Positions 53,591 to 62,465 are shown, counted from the stretch's first letter. The stretch is 64,000 nucleotides of DNA from Fuscovulum blasticum DSM 2131 (GCF_003034965.1 NZ_PZKE01000011.1:1-64000), one strand, 5' to 3'. A program made the numbers and translations. The notes: generated from the letters alone by a model not told the origin.

Positions 53591-54859
53591 TCAGACCCGG
53601 CTGACCAGGATCTTGTCGATGCGCAGCCCGTCCATGTCCATCACCTCGAAGCGATGGCCCTCGGCCTGGAACACCTCGCCCAGCGTCGGCATATGGCCCA
53701 ACTGGTGCAGCACCATCCCGGCCACCGTGTCGTAATTCCCGGCCAGATCGCGCGACAGTCCCATCCGGTCGCAGAATTCGTCCGCCGGCATCCAGCCCGC
53801 CACCAGCAGGCTGCCATCCTCGCGCTCGAACACCGCCGGTTCGTCGGCATCCGAAGAGGCCTCGGCCCCGGTGATCGCTTCCAGAAGGTCGGCCGTGGTG
53901 ATGATGCCGTCGAAATGGCCGTATTCGTCATAGACCAGCGCCAGATGGTGATCGGATTTCTGCAACACCTCCACCACGTCCAGCGCCTCCATCCGGTCGG
54001 ACACCACCGGCACCTCGCGCACCAGCGCGCGCAGGTCCACCGGCTCGCGCCGCGACACCGCCTGGAACACATCGGCCAGCAAAACGATGCCCACCACATC
54101 GCCCGAGGCATCGGCAACCGGCATCCGGGGCCGGGCGATCTTGCGGATCGCCGCCACCGCCTCTGAAGACGAGGCTTCAAGCGACAGTATCTCGATCTCC
54201 TGGCGCGGCGTCATCAGCGCGCTGGCGGTGCGGTCCGACAGGCGCATCACGCCCGCCATCATCTCGCGCTCTTCCGCCTCCAGAACACCGCCCTCATGCG
54301 CCTCGGTCAGCAGGACACGCACTTCTTCCTCGGTGACCTTGTTCTCGCTGGCCCCGCTTTGCCGCAGCAGCCACAGCAGAAACCGGCCCGAACGGTCCAG
54401 CAGCCAGACGACCGGGGCGCCCGCGACGGACAGGAAGGTCATCATCGGCGCGACGCGGATCGCCACCGCCTCGGGGTTGCGCAGCGCCAGTTGCTTCGGC
54501 ACCAGTTCCCCCACGATCAGCGAGACATAGGTGATCGCCACCACCACGCTGCCCACGCCAATGCGCTTGGCCCAGACCGGATCAAGCCCGCCCAGGGCTA
54601 GCCAGGACGACAGCCGTTCGCCCAGCGTATCGCCCGCCAGCGCCCCCGACAGGATGCCGACCGCCGTGATGCCGATCTGCACGGTGGACAGGAACCGCCC
54701 CGGATTGTCGGCCAGCCGCAGCGCCATCCGGGCGCCCCGGCTGCCGGCTTCAAGGGATTTCAGCCGCGCCGGGCGGGACGAGACGACGGCCAGTTCGGAC
54801 ATGGCCAATACGCCGTTCAGGACGATCAGGCCCAGAATGACAAGGATTTCGGTGATCAT
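53591..54859 (-). CDS. CNNM/CorC-HlyC-type membrane protein with CBS domains
   Basis: A 422-residue protein: an N-terminal CNNM membrane domain (ILVILGLIVLNGVLAMSELAVVSSRP near 5-30, LIVGELVPKQLALRNPE), two CBS domains near 208-330 (ALMTPRQEIEIL, LVYDEYGHFDGIIT) and a C-terminal CorC_HlyC domain. The family exports magnesium or cobalt in some bacteria; older annotations call it hemolysin. ATG 54859 (MITEILVILG) is preferred because the frame upstream reads as unrelated sequence. It follows the DUF815 gene by 52 bases. Confidence 0.9.
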   Translation of the reverse strand: MITEILVILGLIVLNGVLAMSELAVVSSRPARLKSLEAGSRGARMALRLADNPGRFLSTVQIGITAVGILSGALAGDTLGERLSSWLALGGLDPVWAKRIGVGSVVVAITYVSLIVGELVPKQLALRNPEAVAIRVAPMMTFLSVAGAPVVWLLDRSGRFLLWLLRQSGASENKVTEEEVRVLLTEAHEGGVLEAEEREMMAGVMRLSDRTASALMTPRQEIEILSLEASSSEAVAAIRKIARPRMPVADASGDVVGIVLLADVFQAVSRREPVDLRALVREVPVVSDRMEALDVVEVLQKSDHHLALVYDEYGHFDGIITTADLLEAITGAEASSDADEPAVFEREDGSLLVAGWMPADEFCDRMGLSRDLAGNYDTVAGMVLHQLGHMPTLGEVFQAEGHRFEVMDMDGLRIDKILVSRV

Positions 54860-54911
54860 GATGATCTGCCGATAGGGCTTTGCCGCGGGCTGTGCAAGGG
54901 GATCGGCGCGA

Positions 54912-55754
54912 TCAGGCCGAAACCTGCACCCCTTCGCGGGCGGCAAGGTCACAGAAGAACTGCCAGGCCACCCGGCCCGACCGCGACCCGCGCGTCGCCT
55001 GCCATTCGATCGCCTCGGCGTGCAGGCGGTCTTCCGGCACCGTCACGCCATGCGCCGCGCAATAGCCGCGGATCATCTCCAGATAGTCGTCCTGGCTGCA
55101 GGGGTGGAAGCCCAGCCACAGACCGAAACGGTCCGACAGCGACACCTTTTCCTCGACCGCCTCGCCGGGGTTGATCGCGGTGGACCGTTCGTTCTCGATC
55201 ATCTCGCGCGGCATCAGGTGGCGGCGGTTGCTGGTCGCGTAGAACAGCACGTTTTCCGGCCGCCCCTCGATCCCGCCATCCAGCACCGCCTTCAGCGATT
55301 TGTAATGCTGGTCGTCATGGCTGAACGACAGGTCGTCGCAGAACAGCAGGAACCGGCAGGGCGCGGCCCGCAGATGCGCCAGCAGCCGCTGCACCGAAGG
55401 CAGGTCTTCGCGGCTCAGCTCCACGATCTTCAGATCGTGGCCCTCTGCCTGAACCTTCGCGTGTACCGCCTTGACCAGACTGGATTTTCCCATCCCCCGC
55501 GCACCCCAGAGCAGGGCGTTGTTCGCCGGCAGGCCGGCGGCGAAATGGCGGGTGTTCTCCAGCAGCGTGTCGCGGGATCGGTTCACCCCGATCAGCAGCG
55601 ACAGGTCCACCCGCGCCACCTTGGTCACCGGCACCAGCCGGTCCGGCTCGGTGTGCCAGACAAAGGCAGTGGCGGCGGTGAAATCGGGCGGGGGGGCCGG
55701 CGCCGGCGCCAGCCGTTCCAGCGCGGCGGCAATCCGCTCCATCGGGTCGGTCAC
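54912..55754 (-). CDS. DUF815 AAA-type ATPase
   Basis: A 280-residue P-loop ATPase. Walker A GARGMGKSSLVKA near 83-95, Walker B FLLFCDDLSF near 135-144, sensor-like YATSNRRHLMP near 173-183 and an arginine-rich SLSDRFGLWLGF. DUF815 proteins are predicted AAA+ ATPases of unknown function, often near tat or cell-envelope genes. Its ATG overlaps the tatC stop by four bases, so it is part of the tat transcript. Confidence 0.9.
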   Translation of the reverse strand: MTDPMERIAAALERLAPAPAPPPDFTAATAFVWHTEPDRLVPVTKVARVDLSLLIGVNRSRDTLLENTRHFAAGLPANNALLWGARGMGKSSLVKAVHAKVQAEGHDLKIVELSREDLPSVQRLLAHLRAAPCRFLLFCDDLSFSHDDQHYKSLKAVLDGGIEGRPENVLFYATSNRRHLMPREMIENERSTAINPGEAVEEKVSLSDRFGLWLGFHPCSQDDYLEMIRGYCAAHGVTVPEDRLHAEAIEWQATRGSRSGRVAWQFFCDLAAREGVQVSA

Positions 55755-56653
55755 TTGTCCTCGGCCTCCTCGCCGTCGATGTCGTCAACCCACAGGCCTT
55801 CCGCCCGCAGCTCCGCCTCGCGCTTCTTCTCGATGCGGCGGATCAGGAAGATCGAGACCTCATACAGCGGATAGACGCAGCAGAAGAGGATGAGCTGGCT
55901 CATGATGTCGGGCGGCGTCACCAGCGCCGCCACGAACAGGATCAGCACGATCGCATAGCGCCGCATCCCCGCCAGCCCGGCCGAAGTGGCAAGCCCCGCC
56001 TTGCCCATCAGCGTCAGCAGAACCGGCAACTGGAAGCACAGGCCGAAGGCGATGATCAGCTTCAGACTGATGTCCAGCGTCTCGTTCACCTTGCCCTGGA
56101 AGACGATTTCCACCCCCTCGGTCGGCGGCGGGGTGATCACGGCCACATCGCCCGGCGTCTGGCCAAAGCCGGGAACCAGCGCCGTCAGGATCGACGCGCT
56201 GTCCGCATAGCCCAGGAAGAACTTCATCGCCATCGGCGTCACGACGAAATGCGCGAAGGCCCCGCCCACCAGGAACAGCACCGGCGACGCGATCAGGAAG
56301 GGCAGAAAGGCCTGCTTCTCGCTGCGGTAAAGGCCAGGGGCCACGAACCGCCACAACTGATAGGCAATCACCGGAAAGCTGACCATCAGCCCGCCGACCA
56401 TCGCGATATGCATCAGCGTGAAGAAATATTCCTGCGGCGCGGTGTATTGCATCACCGGGTTGGGGTTGCCCAACGCCCGCATGGCCTTTTCGATCGGCTG
56501 CAGCATGAAATGCAGGATCGGGTCTGCCACGATGAAGCAGACGATCATGCCAACCATGAAGGCGCAGACCGACCAGATCAGGCGGTTGCGCAACTCGGCC
56601 AGATGCTCGACCAGCGGGGCCGAGCTGTCGTCGATGTCGTCCTTGGCGGTCAT
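55751..56653 (-). CDS. tatC: Twin-arginine translocase subunit TatC
   Basis: Core of the Tat export system that receives twin-arginine signal peptides. The 300-residue protein has six membrane helices with LVEHLAELRNRLIWSV near 14-29, EYFFTLMHIAMVGGLMVSFPVIAYQ near 75-99 and GMRRYAIVLILFVAALVTPPDIMSQ near 230-254. The C-terminus is acidic and charged. Overlaps by four bases with tatB upstream and with the DUF815 gene downstream. Confidence 0.96.
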   Translation of the reverse strand: MTAKDDIDDSSAPLVEHLAELRNRLIWSVCAFMVGMIVCFIVADPILHFMLQPIEKAMRALGNPNPVMQYTAPQEYFFTLMHIAMVGGLMVSFPVIAYQLWRFVAPGLYRSEKQAFLPFLIASPVLFLVGGAFAHFVVTPMAMKFFLGYADSASILTALVPGFGQTPGDVAVITPPPTEGVEIVFQGKVNETLDISLKLIIAFGLCFQLPVLLTLMGKAGLATSAGLAGMRRYAIVLILFVAALVTPPDIMSQLILFCCVYPLYEVSIFLIRRIEKKREAELRAEGLWVDDIDGEEAEDK

Positions 56654-57198
56654 GCCTCTTCCCCGCCCGTGCTTGCGGGCTTCTTCCGGCGTCGGCCCGG
56701 CGTCCGGGGCGCAGGGGCATCCGCAGGCTGGGCAATCGCCTTCAGCTTCGCCGCCGCCTCATCCATCACCGCCTTGCGTGCCGCCTTCTGTTCGTAAAGC
56801 GCCTCGGTGGCCGGTCCAACCGCCGCAGCCGCCGGCTCTGGCGCCGCCGCATCCGCGGCGGCCACGGCCTTGGCCGGCACCGGCGGCGGCGTCAGCGGCT
56901 TGGCGGTTACGGCCGGGTGCTTCATCGGGTCCCATTTCTCGAATCGGTCGGCCGCGGATTTCACCGCATCAAGGCCCGCCCCGGTCGGATTGCTGACCGC
57001 CTTCAGCCCGTCAACGGCGTCCTTGACACCCGACTCGCTGGCCGCCTGCTCCATGGCACGGCTGAATTCACGCCCCATCGCCCGGATCTTGGCAGTGATC
57101 CTGCCCAGTTCCCGGAACATGGCCGGCAGATCCTTGGGACCGATCACGATCAACGCGACGATCCCGACCAGCAGCATCTCGGACCAACTGAAGTCCAT
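56650..57198 (-). CDS. tatB: Twin-arginine translocase subunit TatB
   Basis: A 182-residue protein with an N-terminal membrane helix (MDFSWSEMLLVGIVALIVIG), the G-P hinge in IGPKDLP and an amphipathic helix (MFRELGRITAKIRAMG), followed by a long Ala/Pro-rich, probably disordered tail. It forms the signal-peptide receptor with TatC. It lies between tatA (27-base gap) and tatC (four-base overlap). Confidence 0.94.
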   Translation of the reverse strand: MDFSWSEMLLVGIVALIVIGPKDLPAMFRELGRITAKIRAMGREFSRAMEQAASESGVKDAVDGLKAVSNPTGAGLDAVKSAADRFEKWDPMKHPAVTAKPLTPPPVPAKAVAAADAAAPEPAAAAVGPATEALYEQKAARKAVMDEAAAKLKAIAQPADAPAPRTPGRRRKKPASTGGEEA

Positions 57199-57225
57199 CT
57201 TCGCACTCCCGAAGGATGAGTAGGA

Positions 57226-57432
57226 TCAGACCTTGTCCTTCTCGGGGGTAACGTCCTTGGCCCCTTCGGCGCTGGCCTTCTCGATCTCTTCGCTGCCTTC
57301 CTTGATGCCCTTCTTGAAGGCGGTGATGCCCTTGCCGACTTCGCCCATCATGCCGGCGATCTTGCCGCGGCCGAACAGGACGAGAAGGACGATGGCAATC
57401 AGCAACAGTTGCATGGGTCCCGGAGCGTGCAT
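57226..57432 (-). CDS. tatA: Twin-arginine translocase subunit TatA
   Basis: A 68-residue pore-forming Tat subunit: membrane helix MQLLLIAIVLLVLFGRGKI, F-G-R hinge, amphipathic helix AGMMGEVGKGITAFKKGI and a charged tail. AGGAGAAGACAC precedes ATG 57432. It leads the tatABC-DUF815-CNNM operon. Confidence 0.95.
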   Translation of the reverse strand: MHAPGPMQLLLIAIVLLVLFGRGKIAGMMGEVGKGITAFKKGIKEGSEEIEKASAEGAKDVTPEKDKV

Positions 57433-57489
57433 GTGTCTTCTCCTCTGAATCCCGCAGGAAACGGCGGGCTGTGAATGACGTGATGGTCC

Positions 57490-57519
57490 GTTCTAGGGCC
57501 AGCAGCCGCCCGGTTCCAA
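57490..57519 (-). promoter_or_regulatory. Candidate promoter of the tat operon
   Basis: Reading leftward, TTGGAA and TAGAAC are spaced by 18 bases, about 58 bases before the tatA start. The -10 has four of six consensus bases; the -35 is weaker. Confidence 0.3.
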
Positions 57520-57547
57520 GGTCAAAGGCGCTTGCACCCCGCACGCA

Positions 57548-57567
57548 ACTGACAGTATTTTGTCAGT
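57548..57567 (+). promoter_or_regulatory. Dyad ACTGACA-N6-TGTCAGT upstream of the HTH gene
   Basis: Perfect 7-base arms flank GTATTT, 25 bases before the ATG at 57592. The spacing and symmetry fit a dimeric regulator acting at its own promoter. Confidence 0.55.
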
Positions 57568-57591
57568 AAGTCCCCGATGCCCGGAACCGCC

Positions 57592-57957
57592 ATGAGCCGC
57601 GACAGCCGCCTTTACGATCTGGTGCAGATCCTGCGCGACGGCCGGCTGCACACCGCCGCCGAACTGGCGCGGGCCTGCGGCGTGTCGGTGCGCACCATCT
57701 GGCGCGACATGGCGATGATGGCGGCCACCGGCCTGCCGGTGACGGGCGGGCGCGGCCTTGGCTATATCCTGCGCGCACCGCTGATGCTGCCGCCGACCAT
57801 GTTCACCGTGGATGAAATCGACGCGCTGGCCACCGGCCTGCGTCTGGTGGAAGAAACCGATCCCGCCCGCGCCCGCGCCGCCCGCGCCCTGCGCCACAAG
57901 ATCGCAACCCTGCTGCCGCAGGCCGGCATCGACCCGCCGCCCCCGGCCGAGGGCTGA
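57592..57957 (+). CDS. HTH protein related to YafY/DeoR-type regulators, lacking a WYL domain
   Basis: A 121-residue protein starting MSRDSRLYDLVQIL. The winged helix-turn-helix is near 3-60 (LARACGVSVRTIWRDMAMM), with the beta-wing TGGRGLGYIL. This N-terminal layout is that of YafY-like proteins, which continue with a ligand-binding WYL domain; here the protein ends after a short helical region (FTVDEIDALATGLRLVE). The truncation seems natural, as there is no frame remnant downstream. It is divergent from tatA. A self-binding site may be the dyad at 57548. Confidence 0.8.
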   Translation: MSRDSRLYDLVQILRDGRLHTAAELARACGVSVRTIWRDMAMMAATGLPVTGGRGLGYILRAPLMLPPTMFTVDEIDALATGLRLVEETDPARARAARALRHKIATLLPQAGIDPPPPAEG

Positions 57958-57983
57958 CCGCCCCGCCGGTCAGGCCCCGCAAG

Positions 57984-58274
57984 TCAGACCGCGCGCTGCC
58001 GCCCCAGCCGCCCGCCGCGCCGCCCCGGCACCGGGGGCGCCGCCAGCCCGGCGGTCAGCGTCTCGGTCATCGGATGGTAGGGCGCATCGGCGCCGTAATG
58101 CGCGATCAGCGCCCGCAGCGCATCGGGCACCTCGCGCCCCTGCGGCAGGCTCAGCGCCCAGTCCACAAAGATCGACCGACATTCGCCCATGCTGATACCG
58201 TCGATGCGGTAGCTTTCCCGCACCAGCCCCTTCGGGTCTGCCTCTTCCAGCCGCACCGCGCGCCTCCCCGTCAT
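57984..58274 (-). CDS. Conserved hypothetical protein linked to glnE
   Basis: A 96-residue protein beginning three bases after the glnE stop, so probably translated with it. The middle (GECRSIFVDWALSLPQ near 30-45, DALRALIAHYGADAPYHPMTETL near 51-73) looks like a compact helical domain; the C-terminus is basic. No signal peptide or metal motif. I do not recognise a named family. Confidence 0.65.
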   Translation of the reverse strand: MTGRRAVRLEEADPKGLVRESYRIDGISMGECRSIFVDWALSLPQGREVPDALRALIAHYGADAPYHPMTETLTAGLAAPPVPGRRGGRLGRQRAV

Positions 58275-58277
58275 CCG

Positions 58278-61049
58278 TCAGACCTGAAACTGGCGCGCAA
58301 TCGCCGCTTCGGCAAGCGCCACCGCCGACGCCAGCCGGTCCGCCAGCGACGCGGGCGACGAATCCCCGGTTTCGCGCAGCAGGAACGCCCGCCCGCCCTC
58401 GCCCAGCGCGTCCAGATCCAGCGCCCGGTCCGTCAGCAGCCGGGCCGAGGCGTGCAGCCGCCACAACAGCCGATAGGCCCCCAGCAGCGCCTCGCGGTCG
58501 GCGGGCGCGATCCCGCCGCCGGCCGCCGCCACCTGCCGTTCCACCTGCCGTGCCGGGCTGCCGCCCAGCAGCGCCGCCATCTGGGCGCACAATTCGATGT
58601 CCATGATCCGGCCCGCGCCGTTCTTGGCATCCCAGCCGCCCAGCGCGGGCTTCGCCGCCTGCACCCGCTCGCGCATCTCGGCCACATCGGCGCGCACGCG
58701 GCCCGCGTCCTTGCCCTTGGCCGCGATGATCTCGCGGCGGAAGGTTTCCACCGCATCGGCCAGCGCGGGCGGCCCCGCCATCACCCGCGCCCGCGTCAGC
58801 GCCAGATGTTCCCAGGTCCAAGCCTCGCTCTGCTGATAATCGCGCCAGCCGGTGATCGCGGTCGCCACCGCCCCGGCCCGCCCGCTGGGCCGCAGCCGCA
58901 CATCCACCTCGTAAAGCCGCCCCTCGGCGGTCTGCGCCGAAAGGGCCGTCACCATCGCCTGCGTCAGCCGCGCATAATAGGTGCGCGTCGGCAGCGGACG
59001 GCGGCCGTCGGATTGCTCCACCCCGTCGGCGTCATAGATCAGGATCAGGTCCAGGTCAGACCCGGCGTTCAGCCGCCCCGCCCCCAGCGACCCCATGCCC
59101 AGCAGCACCGCACCCTGCCCCGGACAGGGCCCGTGCTTGGCCGCGAAATCCGCCAGCACCTCGGGCAACAGCCCATGCACCACCGCCTCGGCCAGATCGG
59201 CGTAGCACTTGCCGGCCTCGAAGGCGTCGATCAGCCCGCGCAGGTGATGCACGCCCACCCGGAAATGCCATTCCTTCATCCAGCGCCGCGCGGAATCCAG
59301 CTTCCGCTCGTAATCGCCCTCATCCAGCCGCTGCCGAAGATCGGCCAGCAGCCCCGGCGCCCCCGGCCAGGGCGCCCAGAAACTGCCGCCGATCACCGCA
59401 TCCAGCACGCTGGCATTGCGCGACAGATACAGCGCCAGCCCCGGCGCGGTGCCGGCAATGTCGATGATCAGGTCCACCAGCGACGGATTGGCCTCGAACA
59501 GCGAAAAGATCTGCACCCCCGCCGGCAGCCCCTTCAGGAACCCGTCCAGCGCCACCAACGCCTCATCCGGGCTGGCCGCGCGTTCCAGCCGCTTCAGCAA
59601 CTGCGGCCGCAGCCGGCGAAAGATCGCCTGCGCCCGGTCGGACTTGAGACAGGGATAGGACCGCCACCCCGCCACGATCGCCTGCGCATGGGCCGAAAGC
59701 TCGGGCCCGTCCTCGGCCTCGGCGGGCGCGAAAAAACCCTCGGTCAGCCGGTCGGTGCTGACCAGCCGCTCCAGCAGGCCCGCGCGGAACGCCGCCTCGT
59801 CCTGCCCGCAAAACGCCGCGATCCGCGCCACCCCTTCCGCCGTGGCCGGCATCGCATGGGTCTGCGCGTCGTTCACCATCTGCAAGCGATGCTCCACCTC
59901 GCGATGCGCGCGGTAAAGCTGCGTCAGCTCTGCCGCCACATCGCCCGGAATCCAGCCCTTTTCGGCCAGCGCCGCCAGCCCGCCCACCGTGGTGCGGTCG
60001 CGCAGGTCCGGGTCGCGCCCACCCGCGATCAACTGCCGGGTCTGGGTGAAGAACTCGATCTCGCGGATGCCGCCCTGCCCCAGCTTCATGTTGTGGCCCT
60101 CCACCGTGACCGGCCCGTGCAGCCCCCGGTGGTCGCGGATGCGCAGCCGCATGTCATGGGCATCCTGAATGGCGGCATAATCCAGATGCTTGCGCCACAC
60201 GAAGGGCGCCAGCGATTTCAGGAACCGCTCGCCCGCCGCCAGATCGCCGCCGCAGGGCCGCGCCTTGATATAGGCCGCGCGCTCCCAGGTCCGGCCCTCG
60301 GCCTCATAGTAACTGTAGGCCGCCGCCATCGACAGGCAGACCGGCGTCACGCTGGCATCGGGGCGCAGCCGCAGATCGCTGCGGAAGACATAGCCGTCCT
60401 GCGTCACATCCGACAAAAGCGCCGTCATCTTGCGCGTGACGCGGATGAAGGCCGCCCGCGCCTCGGCGGCCTCTTCCCCATACCGGTCCTGGTCGAACAG
60501 GCAGATCAGGTCGATGTCCGAGGAATAGTTCAGCTCGAACGCGCCCATCTTGCCCATGGCCAGCACAACCATGCCCCCGGCGGTATCGGCATCGTCCGCC
60601 GTCGCCCCGGGCAGCTTGCCCCGGCGGATTTCCTCGGCCACCAGCCGCTTCAGGCACAGGTCCACCGCCAGATCGGCCAGCCGGGTCAGCGCGCCGGTCA
60701 CCTGTTCCAGCGGCCAGACCCCGCCCAGATCGCACAGCGCCGCCAACAGCGCGATGCGCCGCTTGGCCCGCCGCAAGGCGGCCCCCAGCGTGTCCAGCGG
60801 CGCGGCAGCCGCCGCCGCAAGCTCCGCCTCCAGCGCCTGTTCGGGCACGCCTGCCAGCGCAGCGCACAGCCAGTCCCCCTCGCGCAGGGCAAGGTCGCGC
60901 AGATAGGGCGAACAGCCCGCCGTGGCGCCCACCAGCCCGGCCACATCCGGCGGCAGGGCCGGCAGGCTGCGCAGGGTATCTGCCGCCGCCTCGGGATCAA
61001 AGGCGATGGGCTGGCGGTTCAGGCGGGCGGCGAAAGGGGCAAGCGACAT
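58278..61049 (-). CDS. glnE: Glutamine synthetase adenylyltransferase/deadenylase
   Basis: Bifunctional enzyme that adds AMP to, and removes it from, glutamine synthetase in response to nitrogen state via PII proteins. The 923-residue protein (E. coli about 946) has the N-terminal nucleotidyltransferase motif YSSDIDLICLFD near 175-186 and the C-terminal one NAGSDLDLILIYD near 655. Both keep the G/S-D-x-D pattern. The start is at ATG 61049 (MSLAPFAARLNRQ). A 383-base spacer rich in hairpins lies upstream. Confidence 0.95.
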   Translation of the reverse strand: MSLAPFAARLNRQPIAFDPEAAADTLRSLPALPPDVAGLVGATAGCSPYLRDLALREGDWLCAALAGVPEQALEAELAAAAAAPLDTLGAALRRAKRRIALLAALCDLGGVWPLEQVTGALTRLADLAVDLCLKRLVAEEIRRGKLPGATADDADTAGGMVVLAMGKMGAFELNYSSDIDLICLFDQDRYGEEAAEARAAFIRVTRKMTALLSDVTQDGYVFRSDLRLRPDASVTPVCLSMAAAYSYYEAEGRTWERAAYIKARPCGGDLAAGERFLKSLAPFVWRKHLDYAAIQDAHDMRLRIRDHRGLHGPVTVEGHNMKLGQGGIREIEFFTQTRQLIAGGRDPDLRDRTTVGGLAALAEKGWIPGDVAAELTQLYRAHREVEHRLQMVNDAQTHAMPATAEGVARIAAFCGQDEAAFRAGLLERLVSTDRLTEGFFAPAEAEDGPELSAHAQAIVAGWRSYPCLKSDRAQAIFRRLRPQLLKRLERAASPDEALVALDGFLKGLPAGVQIFSLFEANPSLVDLIIDIAGTAPGLALYLSRNASVLDAVIGGSFWAPWPGAPGLLADLRQRLDEGDYERKLDSARRWMKEWHFRVGVHHLRGLIDAFEAGKCYADLAEAVVHGLLPEVLADFAAKHGPCPGQGAVLLGMGSLGAGRLNAGSDLDLILIYDADGVEQSDGRRPLPTRTYYARLTQAMVTALSAQTAEGRLYEVDVRLRPSGRAGAVATAITGWRDYQQSEAWTWEHLALTRARVMAGPPALADAVETFRREIIAAKGKDAGRVRADVAEMRERVQAAKPALGGWDAKNGAGRIMDIELCAQMAALLGGSPARQVERQVAAAGGGIAPADREALLGAYRLLWRLHASARLLTDRALDLDALGEGGRAFLLRETGDSSPASLADRLASAVALAEAAIARQFQV

Positions 61050-61116
61050 GGCCGCAGAATGGGTGCGCCGCGCCGCAGGGTCAATGCGCAGCGCGCGCAG
61101 GGTCTTGCGGATCAGC

Positions 61117-61155
61117 GTGGCCTGTCAGCGCGGCCTGTCAACCCGGCCTGTCCGG
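61117..61155 (+). repeat. Three tandem 13-base units upstream of glnE
   Basis: GTGGCCTGTCAGC, GCGGCCTGTCAAC and CCGGCCTGTCCGG lie head to tail; each contains GGCCTGTC. They start 68 bases upstream of glnE. On the minus strand the middle unit contributes a TTGACA, which could be a -35. Confidence 0.6.
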
Positions 61156-61314
61156 GCGGGTCAGGAAACGCAGCGCGTTTCCCCGCCCGCCGCACACCGG
61201 CGCGGCAAGACCGGCTCCGCAAGACTCCACAAAGGCCGGCGCCTGCCCCGGCGGGCGAGAAGCGCCCGCCACGGGCGGGGCGGGCGCTGGCCGGGTGCTT
61301 GGGGCACCCGGCCA
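61154..61314. repeat. Array of hairpins in the glnE-ybaK spacer
   Basis: Perfect stems follow each other: GGAAACGC/GCGTTTCC (61164-61182, flanked by GGGCGGG and CCCGCCC), AGCGCCCGCC/GGCGGGCGCT (61261-61288) and TGGCCGGGTGC/GCACCCGGCCA (61288-61314). The rest of 61050-61432 has no gene I can support. Confidence 0.6.
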
Positions 61315-61432
61315 ACAAGGGGCACCGGGCCGCTGTGGCGGCGCAATAGCCGCCGCCAGTTCCGCCCCTCCACCTTGCCCTTCGTCCCCGCCTCCCGCTA
61401 CCAAGGTCCGGCCACCCTGCCGGAGCCCCGTG

Positions 61433-61912
61433 ATGTCCAAAAGCCTTGCCCGCCTGCGCGCCGCCCTGTCCACCGCCGGTCTGGACGCCACCCCCGTCGA
61501 GATGCCGGCCGAGACGCGCACCGCCGAACAGGCCGCCGCAGCCGCCGGCTGCGCGCTGGACCAGATCGTCAAGTCGATCCTGTTTCAGGGCGCCAGCGGG
61601 CGGCTTTACCTGTTCCTCACCGCCGGCGGCAACCGGGTGGACGAGGCGCGCGCCTCGGCCCTGGCCGGCGAACCCCTTGGCCGCGCCGATGGCGAGACGG
61701 TGCGCCGCGTCACCGGCTTTGCCATCGGCGGCGTGGCCCCGCTGGGCCACCTCACCCCGCTGCCGGTCTGGATGGACCCGCGGCTGATGGATTTCGCCAC
61801 CGTCTGGGCCGCCGCCGGCACGCCGCGCCACATCTTCGCCGCCGCCCCGGCCGATCTGGCCCGCGCTGCCGGCGCCCGCCTTGCCGCCTTCTGCGCTCCG
61901 CTGCCCGGCTGA
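61433..61912 (+). CDS. YbaK/EbsC-family aminoacyl-tRNA deacylase
   Basis: A 159-residue editing-domain protein. AETRTAEQAAAAAGCALDQIVKSILFQ near 24-50 carries the catalytic-site lysine (VKS), and GGNRVDEARASALAG and TGFAIGGVAPLGH near 96-108 are family blocks. It probably hydrolyses mischarged tRNA such as Cys- or Ala-tRNA(Pro). GGAG precedes ATG 61433; frames extending upstream are not credible. Confidence 0.88.
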   Translation: MSKSLARLRAALSTAGLDATPVEMPAETRTAEQAAAAAGCALDQIVKSILFQGASGRLYLFLTAGGNRVDEARASALAGEPLGRADGETVRRVTGFAIGGVAPLGHLTPLPVWMDPRLMDFATVWAAAGTPRHIFAAAPADLARAAGARLAAFCAPLPG

Positions 61913-61923
61913 TGTAAATTATA

Positions 61924-61991
61924 TTCACATACCCCCTTGCGCGACTCGGGCGCTGCGCCCATCTTCCCCAATGTGAAAGACATTCACATAC
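61924..61991 (+). promoter_or_regulatory. Repeated TTCACATA elements before the DUF2852 gene
   Basis: TTCACATAC occurs at 61924-61932 and 61983-61991. The second copy pairs with ATGTGAA at 61971-61977 to give a perfect 7-base dyad with a five-base spacer. This would fit a dimer site plus an upstream half-site. AT-rich TTATATT directly before the first copy could be promoter DNA. Confidence 0.4.
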
Positions 61992-62015
61992 GCACAAACC
62001 GGGGAGAAACCGTCG

Positions 62016-62465
62016 ATGTACACCACCGCCACCGCGCCTGCCGCCGCCCGCATGGGTTGGTTCCGCCGGGCCGAGGCCTGGCTTGATGCCCGGGGCAAAG
62101 GGGCCTGGATCGCCGCCATGGTGGCGGGGTTCGTGGTCTTCTGGCCCGTCGGCCTTGCCCTTCTTGCCTATATGATCTGGGGAAAACGCATGTTCGGAAA
62201 ATCCTGCCACGCCCGTCGCCATGACCAGGCCCACCGCTGGGGCCACGCCTTCCGCCCTTCGGGCAACAGCGTGTTCGAGGCCTACAAGGCCGATACGCTG
62301 AAACGGCTGGAAGACGAACAGGAAGCCTTTGAATCCTTCCTGCAACGGCTGCGCGACGCCAAGGACAAGAAGGAATTTGATGCCTTCATGGAAGACCGCG
62401 CCCGCGAAGCCTCGGCGCAGGATGTGACGCCCGCCGACAGCACCGCCCGTCGCGGCGAATACTGA
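62016..62465 (+). CDS. DUF2852 membrane protein
   Basis: A 149-residue protein with one membrane segment ([25 protein letters not shown] near 31-55), a His/Arg-rich stretch ([16 protein letters not shown]) and a charged coiled coil ([26 protein letters not shown]). This layout defines DUF2852, common in alphaproteobacteria and of unknown function. GGGGAG precedes ATG 62016. Confidence 0.85.
   Translation: MYTTATAPAAARMGWFRRAEAWLDARGKGAWIAAMVAGFVVFWPVGLALLAYMIWGKRMFGKSCHARRHDQAHRWGHAFRPSGNSVFEAYKADTLKRLEDEQEAFESFLQRLRDAKDKKEFDAFMEDRAREASAQDVTPADSTARRGEY

Noticed and set aside
58074-61349. Plus-strand open frame of 1091 codons opposite glnE
   Set aside because: Low-complexity Arg/Gln/His/Pro sequence without motifs; glnE on the other strand is unmistakable.
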